This document shows positions 29,709-38,284 of a stretch of 44,590 nucleotides of DNA, one piece after another. Under the pieces are notes generated by a model. It saw nothing but the letters and a program-made list of their open reading frames with translations. It searched no databases and had not been told where the DNA came from. The stretch comes from Chloroflexota bacterium (GTDB lineage Bacteria > Chloroflexota > Anaerolineae > Aggregatilineales > Phototrophicaceae): NCBI GenBank assembly GCA_009840575.1, contig VXNO01000151.1, forward strand, positions 1 through 44,590. The letters run 5' to 3'. Made by a program: the position numbers and the translations under genes. Numbering within the stretch: position 1 is the stretch's first letter; each line of letters begins with the position of its first letter.

Positions 29709-32366
29709 ATGATTAACTTCCATTTGAACGGACGCGCCGTAAGCTACACTGGTGACCCCGAACAGCCGCTGTTGAGCTGGCTGCGCGATGAGATGGGCAT
29801 CATTTCGCCCAAAGATGGCTGCGCGCCGCAAGCCGCCTGTGGCTGCTGCGTGGTGCAGGTCGATGACAAGGCGCTGCTGGCTTGCGTAACCAAGATGGGC
29901 AAGCTGGCTGGCAAAGCTATCACCACCACCGAAGGGCTGGGCGAGTATCGGCAGGCTGTCTTTGCCAACGCCTTCGTGCGCGAGGGCGGCGTGCAGTGCG
30001 GCTTCTGCATCCCTGGCATCGTCATGCAAGCCAACAACCTCATCAACCACAATCCCGAGCCCAGCCGCGCTGATATCGAAAAATCGCTGACGCCGCACCT
30101 GTGCCGCTGCACGGGCTACAAAAAGATCGTCGATGCTATCCAATGCGCCGCCGAAGCCATCCGCAATGAAGAAGAGGTCGACCTGCCTGAAGTTGATGGC
30201 AGCATCGGCACGCGCCTGCCCAAATATCAGGCGCAAGACCTGGTGCTGGGGCAGCACCGCTATGTCGATGACATCCGCATGGACGGGCTGGTGGTCGGCG
30301 CGTTGAAGTTCAGCGATCATCCACGCGCGGTGGTGAAAGCGATAGATACCCGCGCGGCTTTGGCGCATCCCGGCGTCTTGCGCATCATCACCGCCGACGA
30401 CATCCCCGGTGACCGGCATATCGGCTTGATACGCCAGGACTGGCCCCTGATGATTGGGCTAGGCGAGACAACCCGCTATGTCGGTGATGTGCTGGCTTGT
30501 GTGGTCGCCGAAACCGACGCCATCGCCCGCGAATCCGTCGCGCTGATTGATGTCGATTATGAGGTGCTGGAGCCTGTAACTGATATGCATGCGGCCATGT
30601 TGGCGGAAAGCCCGTCCATCCACGCCGGCGGCAACATCCTCTCGCAGTCCATCACCAGCCGCGGCGACCTCGATGCAGCCATCCAGGCAGCGGCATTCAC
30701 CAGCCACGGCGTCTATGAAACGCAGATGATCGAGCATGGCTTCATGGAACCCGAAGCCTGCATTGCTTACCCAAGCTCCCATTCCGATGGGGCGACTGCG
30801 GGGGGCATTGAAGTCCTCTCGCAGGGGCAAGGCGTCTTTGAAGACCGCGTGCAGATTGCCAAGATTTTGGGCTTGCCTCAAGCGGCGGTCAATGTCGTGC
30901 TTGTGCCCAATGGCGGCGCATTCGGCGGCAAGGAAGACCTATCCGTGCAAGGGCATGCGGCGCTGGCGGCTTACCTGCTGGGCTTGCCGGTCAAGGTGCG
31001 GCTCACCCGCGATGAGTCCATCCTCATGCACCCAAAGCGCCACCCCATCTGGATGGAATACACCATCGGCTGTGATGAGGCTGGCATGTTGACCTTCTGC
31101 AAAGGGCGCTTCGTCGGCGATACTGGCGCTTATGCCTCGGTGGGCATGAAGGTGCTGGAGCGCTCGGCTGGGCATGCGACTGGCGCTTACAACTTCCCCG
31201 TAACCGATATCGTCAGCACAGCCGTCTACACCAACAACCTGCCCTGCGGGGCGATGCGCGGCTTCGGCGTGAACCAGACGGCTTTCGCGCTGGAAAGCTG
31301 CATCGACGACCTCTGCGAGCAAGGCGGCTTTGATCGCTGGCAGTTCCGCTACCAGAATGCCTTGGATGACGGCGATATGACCGCGACCGGGCAAGTCATC
31401 GAGGCGGGCGCGGGCGCAAAGTCCACCTTGGCTGCTGTAAAGGAGGAATTCCGCAGCGCCAAATTTGCTGGCATCGCCTGTGGCATCAAAAATACCGGCA
31501 TCGGCAATGGCATGCCCGATTCGTCCAAAGTTACCATTTCTGTGGTTTCTACCCCCGACCAGCTTCCCCCCCATCCCGATGGAGGGGACCGAGAGAGGGC
31601 TAACGAACCCGTCAAGGTCATCATCGATCACGGCTGGACAGAGATGGGACAAGGCGTGCATACCATGGCGGTGCAAGCGCTAGTTACCGAAACCGGCATC
31701 GACCCCGCGCTGATCGAAGTGCGCGTCGCCACCGAGTCGGAGATGGTTACGGGCATGACAACCGCCTCGCGCGGGACATCGCTGGTCGGCAATGCCATCA
31801 TTGATGCCTGCAAGCGCTTCAAAGCCGACCTGGAATACCACAAGCTGGAGCAGTTGGTCGGGCGGCAATACGAAGGCGAATTCACCGTCGACTGGACGAC
31901 CAAACCCGGCGCTTTTGTAGAGAAAGTCTACACGCACTACAGCTACAGCTATGCCACGCAGTTGGTCATCCTGGACGATGATGGGCAGGTGGAGAAGATC
32001 GTCGCCGCCCACGATGCCGGGCGCATCTTCAATCCCACGCTCTTTGAGGGGCAGTTGGAAGGCTCGATCCACATGGGATTGGGCTATGCCATCAGCGAAG
32101 ATTTGCCGCTGGAAGGTGGCGTGCCCAAGAGCACCATGCTGCGCAAATGCGGCATCCTGCGCGCCAAAGATATGCCCGAGATGGAAATCATCGGCGTCGA
32201 GGTGCCCGACCCCTACGGACCCTATGGCGCGAAAGGCGTGGGCGAAATCGGCTTGGTGCCGACGGCCGGCGCAGTAGCCAACGCGCTCTATCAATTTGAT
32301 GGCAACCGCCGCCACAAGCTGCCGATGCGCCTGCCGCGCAAACGCCGGGCGCGCCGCCGCCGCTAA
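29709..32366 (+). CDS. Single-chain molybdenum hydroxylase (xanthine dehydrogenase family)
   Basis: This 885-residue enzyme fuses two [2Fe-2S] domains to a molybdopterin-binding large subunit, as in Desulfovibrio aldehyde oxidoreductase. Plant-type cluster ligands are Cys38, 44, 47 and 59 (C-x5-C spacing). The second cluster uses Cys97, 100, 132 and 134. The Mo domain shows GGAFGGKEDLSVQ, CGAMRGFGVNQ, EMGQGVHTM and the catalytic Glu in GAKGVGEIGL at about 845. It resembles proteins annotated as selenium-dependent xanthine dehydrogenase, where a labile Se ligates Mo; this is family resemblance, not proof. No FAD domain is present. Residues about 615-634 (TPDQLPPHPDGGDRERA) are an insertion made by an intergenic-type palindromic repeat. 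The C-terminus ends in a very basic tail (RKRRARRRR). AGGAGA lies 8 nt before the ATG. Confidence 0.9.
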   Translation: MINFHLNGRAVSYTGDPEQPLLSWLRDEMGIISPKDGCAPQAACGCCVVQVDDKALLACVTKMGKLAGKAITTTEGLGEYRQAVFANAFVREGGVQCGFCIPGIVMQANNLINHNPEPSRADIEKSLTPHLCRCTGYKKIVDAIQCAAEAIRNEEEVDLPEVDGSIGTRLPKYQAQDLVLGQHRYVDDIRMDGLVVGALKFSDHPRAVVKAIDTRAALAHPGVLRIITADDIPGDRHIGLIRQDWPLMIGLGETTRYVGDVLACVVAETDAIARESVALIDVDYEVLEPVTDMHAAMLAESPSIHAGGNILSQSITSRGDLDAAIQAAAFTSHGVYETQMIEHGFMEPEACIAYPSSHSDGATAGGIEVLSQGQGVFEDRVQIAKILGLPQAAVNVVLVPNGGAFGGKEDLSVQGHAALAAYLLGLPVKVRLTRDESILMHPKRHPIWMEYTIGCDEAGMLTFCKGRFVGDTGAYASVGMKVLERSAGHATGAYNFPVTDIVSTAVYTNNLPCGAMRGFGVNQTAFALESCIDDLCEQGGFDRWQFRYQNALDDGDMTATGQVIEAGAGAKSTLAAVKEEFRSAKFAGIACGIKNTGIGNGMPDSSKVTISVVSTPDQLPPHPDGGDRERANEPVKVIIDHGWTEMGQGVHTMAVQALVTETGIDPALIEVRVATESEMVTGMTTASRGTSLVGNAIIDACKRFKADLEYHKLEQLVGRQYEGEFTVDWTTKPGAFVEKVYTHYSYSYATQLVILDDDGQVEKIVAAHDAGRIFNPTLFEGQLEGSIHMGLGYAISEDLPLEGGVPKSTMLRKCGILRAKDMPEMEIIGVEVPDPYGPYGAKGVGEIGLVPTAGAVANALYQFDGNRRHKLPMRLPRKRRARRRR
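31563..31603 (+). repeat. Palindromic repeat inserted inside the molybdenum hydroxylase gene
   Basis: CTTCCCCCCCAT, CCCG loop, ATGGAGGGG, then ACCGAGAGAGGGCTAAC, matching the intergenic elements at 7521-7560 and 43089-43125. It is read in frame and codes for a Pro/Asp/Arg-rich loop. Confidence 0.7.
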
Positions 32367-32373
32367 AAGGCTA

Positions 32374-32412
32374 AGCACAAAGAGCACAGAGGCTACACAG
32401 AGAACACCGAGG
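32374..32412 (-). repeat. CACAGAG repeat fragment
   Basis: AGCACAAAGAGCACAGAGG and CACAGAGAACACCGAG follow the molybdenum hydroxylase stop. It belongs to the CTCTGTG family seen at 22214 and 23781. Confidence 0.5.
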
Positions 32413-32504
32413 GGGCGGCACACATTGTCGCCTTTTCCAATTGCCCTTGCCGCATACTGTGGAGTGTGTTGTTTGTGTAGATGTTCACGCAGGATAGGAA
32501 GGGC

Positions 32505-33071
32505 TTAGGGAAAAATATCGCCAACGCGCGGCGCAAAGCCCGGCAGCGCATCGCCGCCGGACAGAGTATCATCTTCGCGCAGGATCGTCGCGCCATCCTC
32601 TGTATAGGCTTGGACGGTGCGCGTCTCGGGATAGACCAGCCATATCAGCCGCGTGCCGGCATTCTGCAACTGCATGACTTTCAAATGAATATCGCTAGCT
32701 TTGTTGCCAGGCGAGATCACCTCGACAGCCAGGTCAGGGACTTCTTCATACCAGGCATCTTCCAATGTTTCGGGCGCGCGGACATTGCTGATGAAGGCGA
32801 CATCAAAGCCACGAATTGTATCGCGCCCATAGGTATTGCGCTGGAGAATAAAGCCCGCGTCATTGGTGACTACATAGCCCAAGTCGTGCGCTCGCACAAA
32901 AGTTCCAATCTCAAGTACAAGGTTGGCTGATACGATCCCGTGCAACAGTTTTGGCTTCGACATTTCGATGACAACCCTTTCTACAAGCTCCAGGTTGCAG
33001 TCCTGATTTTCGGGCGCTTCGACGATTTCCTGGAACTGTTCAACCGAAACGAACCGCTCGCGGATAGCCAT
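32505..33071 (-). CDS. Uma2 family putative endonuclease
   Basis: This 188-residue PD-(D/E)xK-fold protein is of the Uma2/DUF820 family, abundant in Chloroflexota and Cyanobacteria; its biological role is poorly known. Visible are LELVERVVIEMSKPKLLHG (first acidic residue), RGFDVAFIS (Asp), and PDLAVEVISPGNKASD with the Glu of the core and a downstream Lys (IHLKV). The start at ATG 33071 (MAIRERFVSVEQ) fits the family; an ATG 9 codons upstream is an alternative. The YceI-like gene lies 85 bp upstream on the same strand. Confidence 0.85.
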   Translation of the reverse strand: MAIRERFVSVEQFQEIVEAPENQDCNLELVERVVIEMSKPKLLHGIVSANLVLEIGTFVRAHDLGYVVTNDAGFILQRNTYGRDTIRGFDVAFISNVRAPETLEDAWYEEVPDLAVEVISPGNKASDIHLKVMQLQNAGTRLIWLVYPETRTVQAYTEDGATILREDDTLSGGDALPGFAPRVGDIFP

Positions 33072-33156
33072 GGTGAATCGCTGCCTTTCGCCATACATAC
33101 TGGCTTCATTGTACCTGTATTCTACGGGCGCAGAAAATACCGGCTGTCTGCGCTGC

Positions 33157-33954
33157 CTATCTGCCTGACCGCGCCACGAAGTCCAGGCGCAACTCGACTT
33201 CGTCCGCCACCCAGGACACGCTGGGCACATCCGGGATGCTCAAGCCGAAGTCGGCATAAAGCACGGTGGTTGCCGCGCTGCCGCTGATTTGGTCTTCATG
33301 GTCCAATGTAACCTGCGCCGCGAAGGTAAGGGTCTGGGTTGCGCCGCGCACGGTCAAATCGCCACTGATATCGAAGCGGATTGTCTCACCCACGGCGATG
33401 CTGTCGGCGGAGAAATTGCTCAGCTCACGCGGCTCAAAGACGATAAATTCGTTTTCGTCTTGAGCGGAGAAGAGGATGCGGCTGCGCAGGGCGCGGTTGC
33501 GCATATCGTTATCGGTCCTCAAGGTGCGCGCGCTGATGAGGATATCGCCGATAGACGAGGCGGCTGGGTCGCCTAGCACCACATTGATCGCCCCGCCGAC
33601 ATCGCTGGTTAGTCCGACCACAGTTGTGCGCACGCCGCGCAGGTCTTCCTCCACCGTGAAGCTGGCTTGGCTTTCGGCAGGCACGATATTAAAAGTAATT
33701 GGCTGGCGGGCGCGTTCGGCTTGCATCGCCGCGCCCAAAGCCGCCGGGATGATTTCATTTGCAGCTTGCGCGACCGCCGTGCCAACTGCCTCGCGGACAA
33801 GCGCCTCGTCAGCTTGGCGGGTCGCCAGCGCTTCTTCCACCGACATGCTGGGCTCGCCACTGCCGCCCGTAATATAGATGTAGCCGAATATGCCACCAGC
33901 CGCGCCCATCAACAGCGCAACGATCAGCAGCAATGCAATTCTCCCGTTTGCCAT
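33157..33954 (-). CDS. Membrane-anchored YceI-family protein
   Basis: This 265-residue protein has an N-terminal anchor or signal (IALLLIVALLMGAAGGIFGYIYI), a helical spacer rich in Ala/Glu (about 35-80), and a C-terminal lipocalin-like YceI domain: FNIVPAESQASFTVEE, VGLTSDVGGAINV, DNDMRNRALRS and ISGDLTVRGATQTLTF. YceI proteins bind isoprenoid-type lipids in a beta-barrel; the ligand here is unknown. The domain lies outside the membrane. ATG 33954 has GGGGAG 6-7 nt upstream, and a TACAAT box lies at 33993-33998. Confidence 0.88.
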   Translation of the reverse strand: MANGRIALLLIVALLMGAAGGIFGYIYITGGSGEPSMSVEEALATRQADEALVREAVGTAVAQAANEIIPAALGAAMQAERARQPITFNIVPAESQASFTVEEDLRGVRTTVVGLTSDVGGAINVVLGDPAASSIGDILISARTLRTDNDMRNRALRSRILFSAQDENEFIVFEPRELSNFSADSIAVGETIRFDISGDLTVRGATQTLTFAAQVTLDHEDQISGSAATTVLYADFGLSIPDVPSVSWVADEVELRLDFVARSGR

Positions 33955-33992
33955 CAGCGAGCTCCCCCTATAGTTTTGAGTTCCCTGCGCGT

Positions 33993-33998
33993 ATTGTA
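33993..33998 (-). promoter_or_regulatory. -10 box of the YceI-like gene
   Basis: The minus strand reads TACAAT in CTGTACAAT. The leader would be about 32 nt. Confidence 0.4.
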
Positions 33999-34083
33999 CA
34001 GGCATACGCGGCGAATGGCAGCCTGGTTGCAGTCCGCGCGAGCCTCCTCAGTACGTCTCAGATTCGCAATGCGCGCGCGGAAT

Positions 34084-34092
34084 TGCTACACT
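34084..34092 (+). promoter_or_regulatory. Extended -10 box of the UPF0173 gene
   Basis: TGCTACACT, identical to the boxes before rnj and the 25469 gene. The leader is about 32 nt. Confidence 0.45.
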
Positions 34093-34130
34093 CTACTCAT
34101 GCAAGCGAAACCAAGCGCAAGGAGACTGAC

Positions 34131-34814
34131 ATGGCAGTAACAATTCGCTGGCTGGGTCATTCAGCCTACGCACTGAACATCGCCGGGCACAAGCTCCTGG
34201 TCGACCCTTTCGTCAGCGGCAACCCCCTGGCTAAAGCCTCTGCCAAAGACCTGGATGCGGAAGTCATCTTGTTGACGCACGCGCATGGCGACCATGTCGG
34301 CGATTCAGTAGAAATCGCCAAACGCACTGGCGCGCTGGTTGTCTGCAACTTTGAGATGGGCGACTGGTTCACCCAGCATGGCGTGCAAAATGTGTATCAA
34401 GGCAACCCTGGCGGCACGTTCCGCAATGACTGGATGAGCGCCAAATGGACTATCGCCTTTCATAGTTCGTCTTTCCCCGATGGCACCTATGGCGGGCAGC
34501 CGAATGGCTTTGTCATCCGTGGCGGCGGCAGCACAATTTATCACGCCGGCGATACTTGCCTCTTCAGCGATATGCGGCTCATCGGCGACGAAGGGCTGGA
34601 TGTGGCGCTGCTGCCTATCGGTGATTGCTTCACCATGGGCATAGACGATTCAATAAAGGCAATCCGGCTGCTTCGTCCAGACAAAGTTTCTCCCATGCAC
34701 TACAACACCTTCCCGCCTATCGTGCAAGATGTCGGGGCTTGGGCAGAGCGCGTCGCTGCTGAAACCGAGGCGGAAGCGGTCGTGCTGGAGCCAGACGGGG
34801 AGATGACTTTGTAG
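34131..34814 (+). CDS. UPF0173 family metal-dependent hydrolase
   Basis: This 227-residue cytosolic metallo-beta-lactamase-fold protein has the usual family length. Zinc motif LTHAHGDHVGD is at about 50-60, an early VTIRWLGHSA block and LVDPF follow the start, then IYHAGDTCLFSDM (metal ligand) and VLEPDGEM at the end. Members are predicted hydrolases without an agreed substrate. The start at ATG 34131 has AAGGAG 7 nt upstream; the longer frame is not conserved. It is monocistronic from a TGCTACACT promoter box. Confidence 0.92.
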   Translation: MAVTIRWLGHSAYALNIAGHKLLVDPFVSGNPLAKASAKDLDAEVILLTHAHGDHVGDSVEIAKRTGALVVCNFEMGDWFTQHGVQNVYQGNPGGTFRNDWMSAKWTIAFHSSSFPDGTYGGQPNGFVIRGGGSTIYHAGDTCLFSDMRLIGDEGLDVALLPIGDCFTMGIDDSIKAIRLLRPDKVSPMHYNTFPPIVQDVGAWAERVAAETEAEAVVLEPDGEMTL

Positions 34815-34821
34815 GGTCCCA

Positions 34822-35676
34822 TCATCGCCTTGCCTCAGGGTCTTCCGCATACAAGGCGTGGATATAAGCTCGGATTTCTTCCCGCGCTTGGATTGGCTGC
34901 TCGTAACCCAGCGCGGCGCACAACTTGTCTGATATGACAGCGAAGATATCGGCTTGGATGAGCAGCGCCTGCCAGAGTTGTCGCGCGTCCCAGCCTGCCC
35001 AGATGCGCGTGATAGCGGCATATTCGTCTCCGCGCGCCCACTCGTGCATGCGCTTGCCCAGCAGCCAGGTATTGGTCGGCGCGTCAGCAGTGGCGCGAGC
35101 CCGCCATTCCAGCGCTTGCAGCAGCATGGTTTTCATCGTCCAATCGCGGAATTTGACCACCCAAAATTCGCGGCGGCGGATGAACTGCGCGGCATGCAGA
35201 GCTTCAAACCAAAACTCGTTGAGACAAGCATACACCTGCTCGCGGCTGGGCGCGGGCGGCTGCGGGAAGCTGCGCGGCGATGGCGGCAGCCCCTCGTATA
35301 AGCCGGCCTTGTCCAGCGCGACATGATAACCGCGCAGGTATTCGTCGCTCAGTTGCTGGCTGACAATCATTGTGCGGATTTCATCGATGTGCATGAACTG
35401 AAAGTCGACCTTGCTGCCACCGGCGAACCACACCAGCCGATACGGAACGGTCTCACCCAGCGGGAAGCGGATCCAGACTTCGCCCAGTTCGTCCAGCCAG
35501 CGGTCGTCCTGGCAATAGCGCGCGATCTCGGAAGTAATGATTTGCGCGTCCAGGTCGGAATACTCATCTGCCGAGCCGTCCGCGCGTGCCAGCGAGCCGG
35601 TGATGACGACTGCGCGGATGGCGTCTTCACCGCGCGCCCAAGCGACGATGGCGGGCAAGAGGGGATGATTCACCAT
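34822..35676 (-). CDS. Nucleotidyltransferase, aminoglycoside 6-adenylyltransferase-like
   Basis: This 284-residue protein has a Pol-beta-type nucleotidyltransferase domain: ITGSLARADGSADEYSDLDAQII at about 25-47, with the GS motif and the Asp-x-Asp metal site. The strand VDFQFMHIDE carries the third acidic residue. A helical C-terminal domain follows (FWFEALHAAQFIRRREFW, KTMLLQALEW), as in AadE/AadK streptomycin 6-adenylyltransferases. Whether it confers resistance cannot be told; many chromosomal members do not. It ends 7 bp from the UPF0173 stop (convergent) and is 23 bp downstream of the sugar permease gene, so it could be read from the sugar operon. Confidence 0.82.
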   Translation of the reverse strand: MVNHPLLPAIVAWARGEDAIRAVVITGSLARADGSADEYSDLDAQIITSEIARYCQDDRWLDELGEVWIRFPLGETVPYRLVWFAGGSKVDFQFMHIDEIRTMIVSQQLSDEYLRGYHVALDKAGLYEGLPPSPRSFPQPPAPSREQVYACLNEFWFEALHAAQFIRRREFWVVKFRDWTMKTMLLQALEWRARATADAPTNTWLLGKRMHEWARGDEYAAITRIWAGWDARQLWQALLIQADIFAVISDKLCAALGYEQPIQAREEIRAYIHALYAEDPEARR

Positions 35677-35699
35677 GTCAATGTCAAGGCTAGGCCGCG

Positions 35700-36587
35700 T
35701 TAGCCTTTGACTGCGCCAGCCGTCAGCCCCTCGACAATGCGATTTTGGAAGACCAACACCAGCGCCACCAGCGGGATCGTAACCACCATCGCCGCCGCCA
35801 TGATCTGGGCGATAGGCTCCTGCATGTCGGATTCCCCGGTGAAGAGCGCGATGGCCACCGGCACTGTCTGCGCGGACGGGTTGGTCGCCGTAAAGTTCAG
35901 CGCAAAAAGATATTCATTCCATGATTGTACAAATGCCAGCAGGCCCGTCGTCACCAGCGCCGGCGCGGTCAGTGGCAGCAGGATGAGGCGGAAGGTCTGG
36001 AAAGGGGTGCAGCCATCGACGGTAGCGGCTTGTTCGATCTCGCCTGGCAAGCCTTTGAAGAAGCTGGTCAGCACCCAGACAGTGAAAGGCAAGGTGAAGA
36101 CAGGATAAGTAACCAGCAGGGACAAGCTGGTGCCGAAGAAGCCGAGTTGGCGCACGATGGTGTACAAGCCTGACAGAATCGAAATCGCCGGGAACATGGT
36201 CATGGACAAGACGACATAAAGCAGCGCCACGCGCCCGCGGAAGCGCAGCCTGCCCAGCGCATAAGCCGCGAAGGAGCCGGCGACCAGCGCGAATATCGAC
36301 GCCGCTGATGAAACCAGCGCTGAATTGCGCAGCGACAGCAAGAAGGAGCCATCGCTAAAGACATACTGGTAGTTTTCCAATGTGGGGTCGCGCGGCAGGT
36401 AAGTGGCGGACTGGAACATTTCGCTTTCGGTCTTGAAGGAAGTCACGAATGCCCAGTAGAAGGGGAAGAGGGCGTAGACCGCGACCAGGATTACCAGAAA
36501 ATACAAGAGGGCCTGCTGCAGCCGCGCTCTCAATTCTTTGGGAGTCAAGCCGAAGATGGTGGTTGTAGGCGGTGTGGACTGAACCAT
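35700..36587 (-). CDS. Sugar ABC transporter permease (MalG-like)
   Basis: This 295-residue inner-membrane permease has six predicted helices. The coupling (EAA) motif reads EQAATVDGCTPFQTFRLILLP at about 190-210. It pairs with the larger MalF-like permease directly upstream. ATG 36587 lies 1 bp after the upstream stop and has GGAG 7 nt before it; an overlapping ATG at 36602 is less well placed. No ATPase of the MsmX/UgpC type is encoded here. Confidence 0.92.
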   Translation of the reverse strand: MVQSTPPTTTIFGLTPKELRARLQQALLYFLVILVAVYALFPFYWAFVTSFKTESEMFQSATYLPRDPTLENYQYVFSDGSFLLSLRNSALVSSAASIFALVAGSFAAYALGRLRFRGRVALLYVVLSMTMFPAISILSGLYTIVRQLGFFGTSLSLLVTYPVFTLPFTVWVLTSFFKGLPGEIEQAATVDGCTPFQTFRLILLPLTAPALVTTGLLAFVQSWNEYLFALNFTATNPSAQTVPVAIALFTGESDMQEPIAQIMAAAMVVTIPLVALVLVFQNRIVEGLTAGAVKG

Positions 36588-36588
36588 A

Positions 36589-38145
36589 TCAGGACTCCAC
36601 ATTCAAAAGGCGGACGTAAATGAAGGCAAAGATGGAGATGAAGATGAAGATGATGACACTGATGGCGGAGGCATAGCCATCCAACTGGTTGCTGACCAGT
36701 GTCTCAAAATTGTAGGTGGCCATCGATAGCTGCTGCCGCCCAAAGAGCACATTGAACAAGTCAAAGACGCGCAGGGCGTCCAACGTGCGGAAGATCAAGG
36801 CGATGGCGATGGCGGGGCGCAGCAAAGGCAGCGTGATCGAGAAGAAACGCCGCACCGGGCTAGCGCCATCCACCGATGCCGCCTCGTGCAAGTCGCTGGG
36901 GATGACCTGCAAGCCCGCCAGCAAGAGCAGCGCCATGAAGGGGGCGGTCTTCCAGACATCGACGATGATGGCTGTAGGAATCTGCAATGAGGGGTCCGCC
37001 AGCCAAGCCAGCGGCGACTCTATCGCGCCCAGGTCCAGCAATATCTTGTTGAAGATGCCAGCGCTGGTGTCCTTGAGCATCAGCTCCCAGAGGCGCGCCG
37101 AAATGACTGTGGGGATGGCCCAAGGCACCAGCATAATCGCGCGCATCGCCCCGCGCCCACGAAACTTGGAATTGACCACCATCGCCATGAACAAGCCGAT
37201 GATCAACTCCAGCGCCACCGAAATGACAGTGAATACGACCGTCGTGCCTATCGCCTCAATGAAGTCATCGTCCAAGCCGCTGATGGCAATCGACTGGTCA
37301 TTGCCGACCGGGATATAGGCGACTGTGCGATAGCCGGCGCGCAGCAGCTCGCGGTCGATCGATTCCCAGCGGATGGCGCCATTGGCGCGCGTGCTGCAGG
37401 GGTCATCGGGGTCGCTCCTGCGGCAGGCGACAGTGTCGGCGCGGATGGTCAGCAGGTTGGCGTAATTCTCCAAACCAACAAATTGCGGCACGGCGCTGCC
37501 AGCAAAACGTTTGTCGGTCAGGCTACGGATGAAAGTCTGCTCCAGCGGGCGCGCCGCCACCAGCACAAATATCGTCAAGGTGGGGATGAGCAGGTTCCAC
37601 GCCAGGCGCGTCTCACGGCCAATCAGCGAATCTTCGCCGCTGAAGAGCGTGTCGATATTGCGGTCAACCCAATACCACAGAGCGCCCGCGCCCAGCATAA
37701 CCAGCAGCGCCGGCGCAACCTCATTGACAAGCGCGCCCCAATCGACAGGCTCTCTGTCCATTGCCGCGCTGTTGAGGATGTTGAATATCGCCAGCGCGAT
37801 GTAAGCGCCGATGCCTATCGCCAGCCACAGCAGCAAGATGCGCGCCCAATAGGCGGTGCGAATATGCCCATGCCGCAGCCGCCAGCCAATGGCGATGAAG
37901 AAAGCCCCTGCGCCGATGAATAGCGCCGATACGATGATGCCAAAGCGCTCCAGGAAGATCAGCAGCAGCGATGGGGCTTGCCTATCATCATCGCCGGGCG
38001 TCCAGTTCAAGACCAGTTGGATGCCGGGGTCGTTGAGCACGGTCAGGCAAAAGAGGGCGATCGTCAATACGCCGATGAGAATCATCACGACGCTCAGCGC
38101 GTTGACAAGCAGTCGGCGGTCGCTAGTTTTTCGTTTTTCGCTCAT
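36589..38145 (-). CDS. Sugar ABC transporter permease (MalF-like), long form
   Basis: This 518-residue permease has about 170 extra N-terminal residues with roughly four hydrophobic helices (ALSVVMILIGVLTIALF, FGIIVSALFIGAGAFFIAIG, ILLLWLAIGIGAYIALAIF, APALLVMLGAGALWYWV) before the usual six-helix domain. That domain starts at LAWNLLIPTLTIFVLV, carries an external loop with two Cys (ACRRSDPDDPCSTRANG), and the EAA motif HEAASVDGASPVRRFFSITLP. The length is like E. coli MalF, though the extra part is differently placed. It follows the binding-protein gene by 139 bp and precedes the MalG-like gene by 1 bp. Confidence 0.9.
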   Translation of the reverse strand: MSEKRKTSDRRLLVNALSVVMILIGVLTIALFCLTVLNDPGIQLVLNWTPGDDDRQAPSLLLIFLERFGIIVSALFIGAGAFFIAIGWRLRHGHIRTAYWARILLLWLAIGIGAYIALAIFNILNSAAMDREPVDWGALVNEVAPALLVMLGAGALWYWVDRNIDTLFSGEDSLIGRETRLAWNLLIPTLTIFVLVAARPLEQTFIRSLTDKRFAGSAVPQFVGLENYANLLTIRADTVACRRSDPDDPCSTRANGAIRWESIDRELLRAGYRTVAYIPVGNDQSIAISGLDDDFIEAIGTTVVFTVISVALELIIGLFMAMVVNSKFRGRGAMRAIMLVPWAIPTVISARLWELMLKDTSAGIFNKILLDLGAIESPLAWLADPSLQIPTAIIVDVWKTAPFMALLLLAGLQVIPSDLHEAASVDGASPVRRFFSITLPLLRPAIAIALIFRTLDALRVFDLFNVLFGRQQLSMATYNFETLVSNQLDGYASAISVIIFIFISIFAFIYVRLLNVES

Positions 38146-38284
38146 AAGATGATCAGTTGTCTCGTCATAATTTCCTATTGGGAGGCATTAGCCGAGCGCC
38201 CTGCCCCAGGCGCAATGCCCGAAGCAGGGACTGCATGGAAGGCGACTGGCGCAGCCTGCCGCCCTCCGCGAGTGCCGAAGCAGC

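Noticed and set aside
31555..31610. Sequencing or assembly error in the molybdenum hydroxylase
   Set aside because: The frame is kept through the segment, and it matches a repeat family present twice elsewhere in the window.
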